Part shown: positions 13,760 to 13,807 of the stretch, one piece after another | Position numbering within the stretch: the first letter of the stretch is position 1 | Layout of the letters: each line of letters starts with the position of its first letter | Assembly (NCBI RefSeq): GCF_021107415.1 | Contig: NZ_JAIOSW010000066.1 | Location: 1-13,807 of the forward strand | DNA from: Desulfobacula sp. | GTDB taxonomy: Bacteria > Desulfobacterota > Desulfobacteria > Desulfobacterales > Desulfobacteraceae | Length of the DNA stretch: 13,807 nt | Direction: 5' to 3' | Notes under the pieces: model-generated | What the model was told of the DNA's origin: nothing | The model's input: only the letters and a program-made list of their open reading frames with translations | Databases searched by the model: none | Translations under genes and position numbers: made by a program

Positions 13760-13807
13760 TCACTCTACAATTTCCAGGATGACTCTTTTTTGTTCCTTTG
13801 CAGATGC
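13760..13807 (-). CDS. Possible 3' end of a minus-strand gene (window edge)
   Basis: Reading minus from the edge gives ASAKEQKRVILEIVE then TGA at 13762-13760. The fifteen residues look protein-like (charged residues followed by alternating Ile/Val/Glu), but no family can be named from so little. The gene would converge on the GIY-YIG gene with a 23-base gap. Confidence 0.3.
   Translation of the reverse strand, partial: ASAKEQKRVILEIVE

Overview
The window looks like a chromosomal piece of a low-GC, Gram-negative sulfate-reducer-type bacterium (Desulfobacterota, probably Desulfobacteraceae-like). This is inference from the gene mix: exported proteins with exosortase-type C-terminal signals (x-P-x-P...LLGSGLLG...R/K), dockerin-like 'DGDVDGxD' calcium loops, an NtrC-type two-component pair, a DUF2914 protein beside a diadenylate cyclase, and AT-rich spacers. 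No rRNA, tRNA, insertion sequence or CRISPR array was seen.

Layout. (1) 1-900 is a worn edge: the 3' end of a DUF3820 gene on +, an N-terminally truncated YchJ/SEC-C gene on -, and a broken alpha/beta-hydrolase relic on -. (2) 905-6105 is a tight five-gene operon on the - strand, and every product has a signal peptide. In transcription order these are a PKD plus dockerin-like protein, a cohesin-like plus double-dockerin protein, a small CTERM-anchored protein, a 628-aa multidomain protein (unknown N-terminal domain, FN3, DNRLRE/CBM96-like, dockerin-like) and a second CTERM-anchored protein. (3) 6106-6769 is a 660-bp divergent control region. (4) 6770-7852 (+) is a diguanylate cyclase with intact GGEEF and I-site. 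(5) 10708-7858 (-) is a histidine kinase followed by a sigma-54 activator response regulator, converging on the cyclase gene. (6) 10893-12752 (+) is a DUF2914 exported protein coupled to a membrane diadenylate cyclase fused to YbbR/CdaR-type repeats. (7) 12929-13736 (+) is a SLOG-like nucleotide-binding-fold protein overlapping a GIY-YIG nuclease-like gene. A possible gene 3' end on - closes the window.

How it may work together. I found three -24/-12 (sigma-54) promoter-like sequences with the exact GG-to-GC spacing: before the exported-protein operon, before the diguanylate cyclase and before the kinase/regulator operon. The regulator encoded here carries the GAFTGA sigma-54 contact motif. 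The simplest reading is a local sigma-54 circuit in which the two-component pair controls a calcium-dependent, exosortase-anchored surface layer or matrix together with a c-di-GMP synthase, and possibly its own operon. The promoter calls and the surface-assembly idea are inference; the domains and motifs are seen directly.
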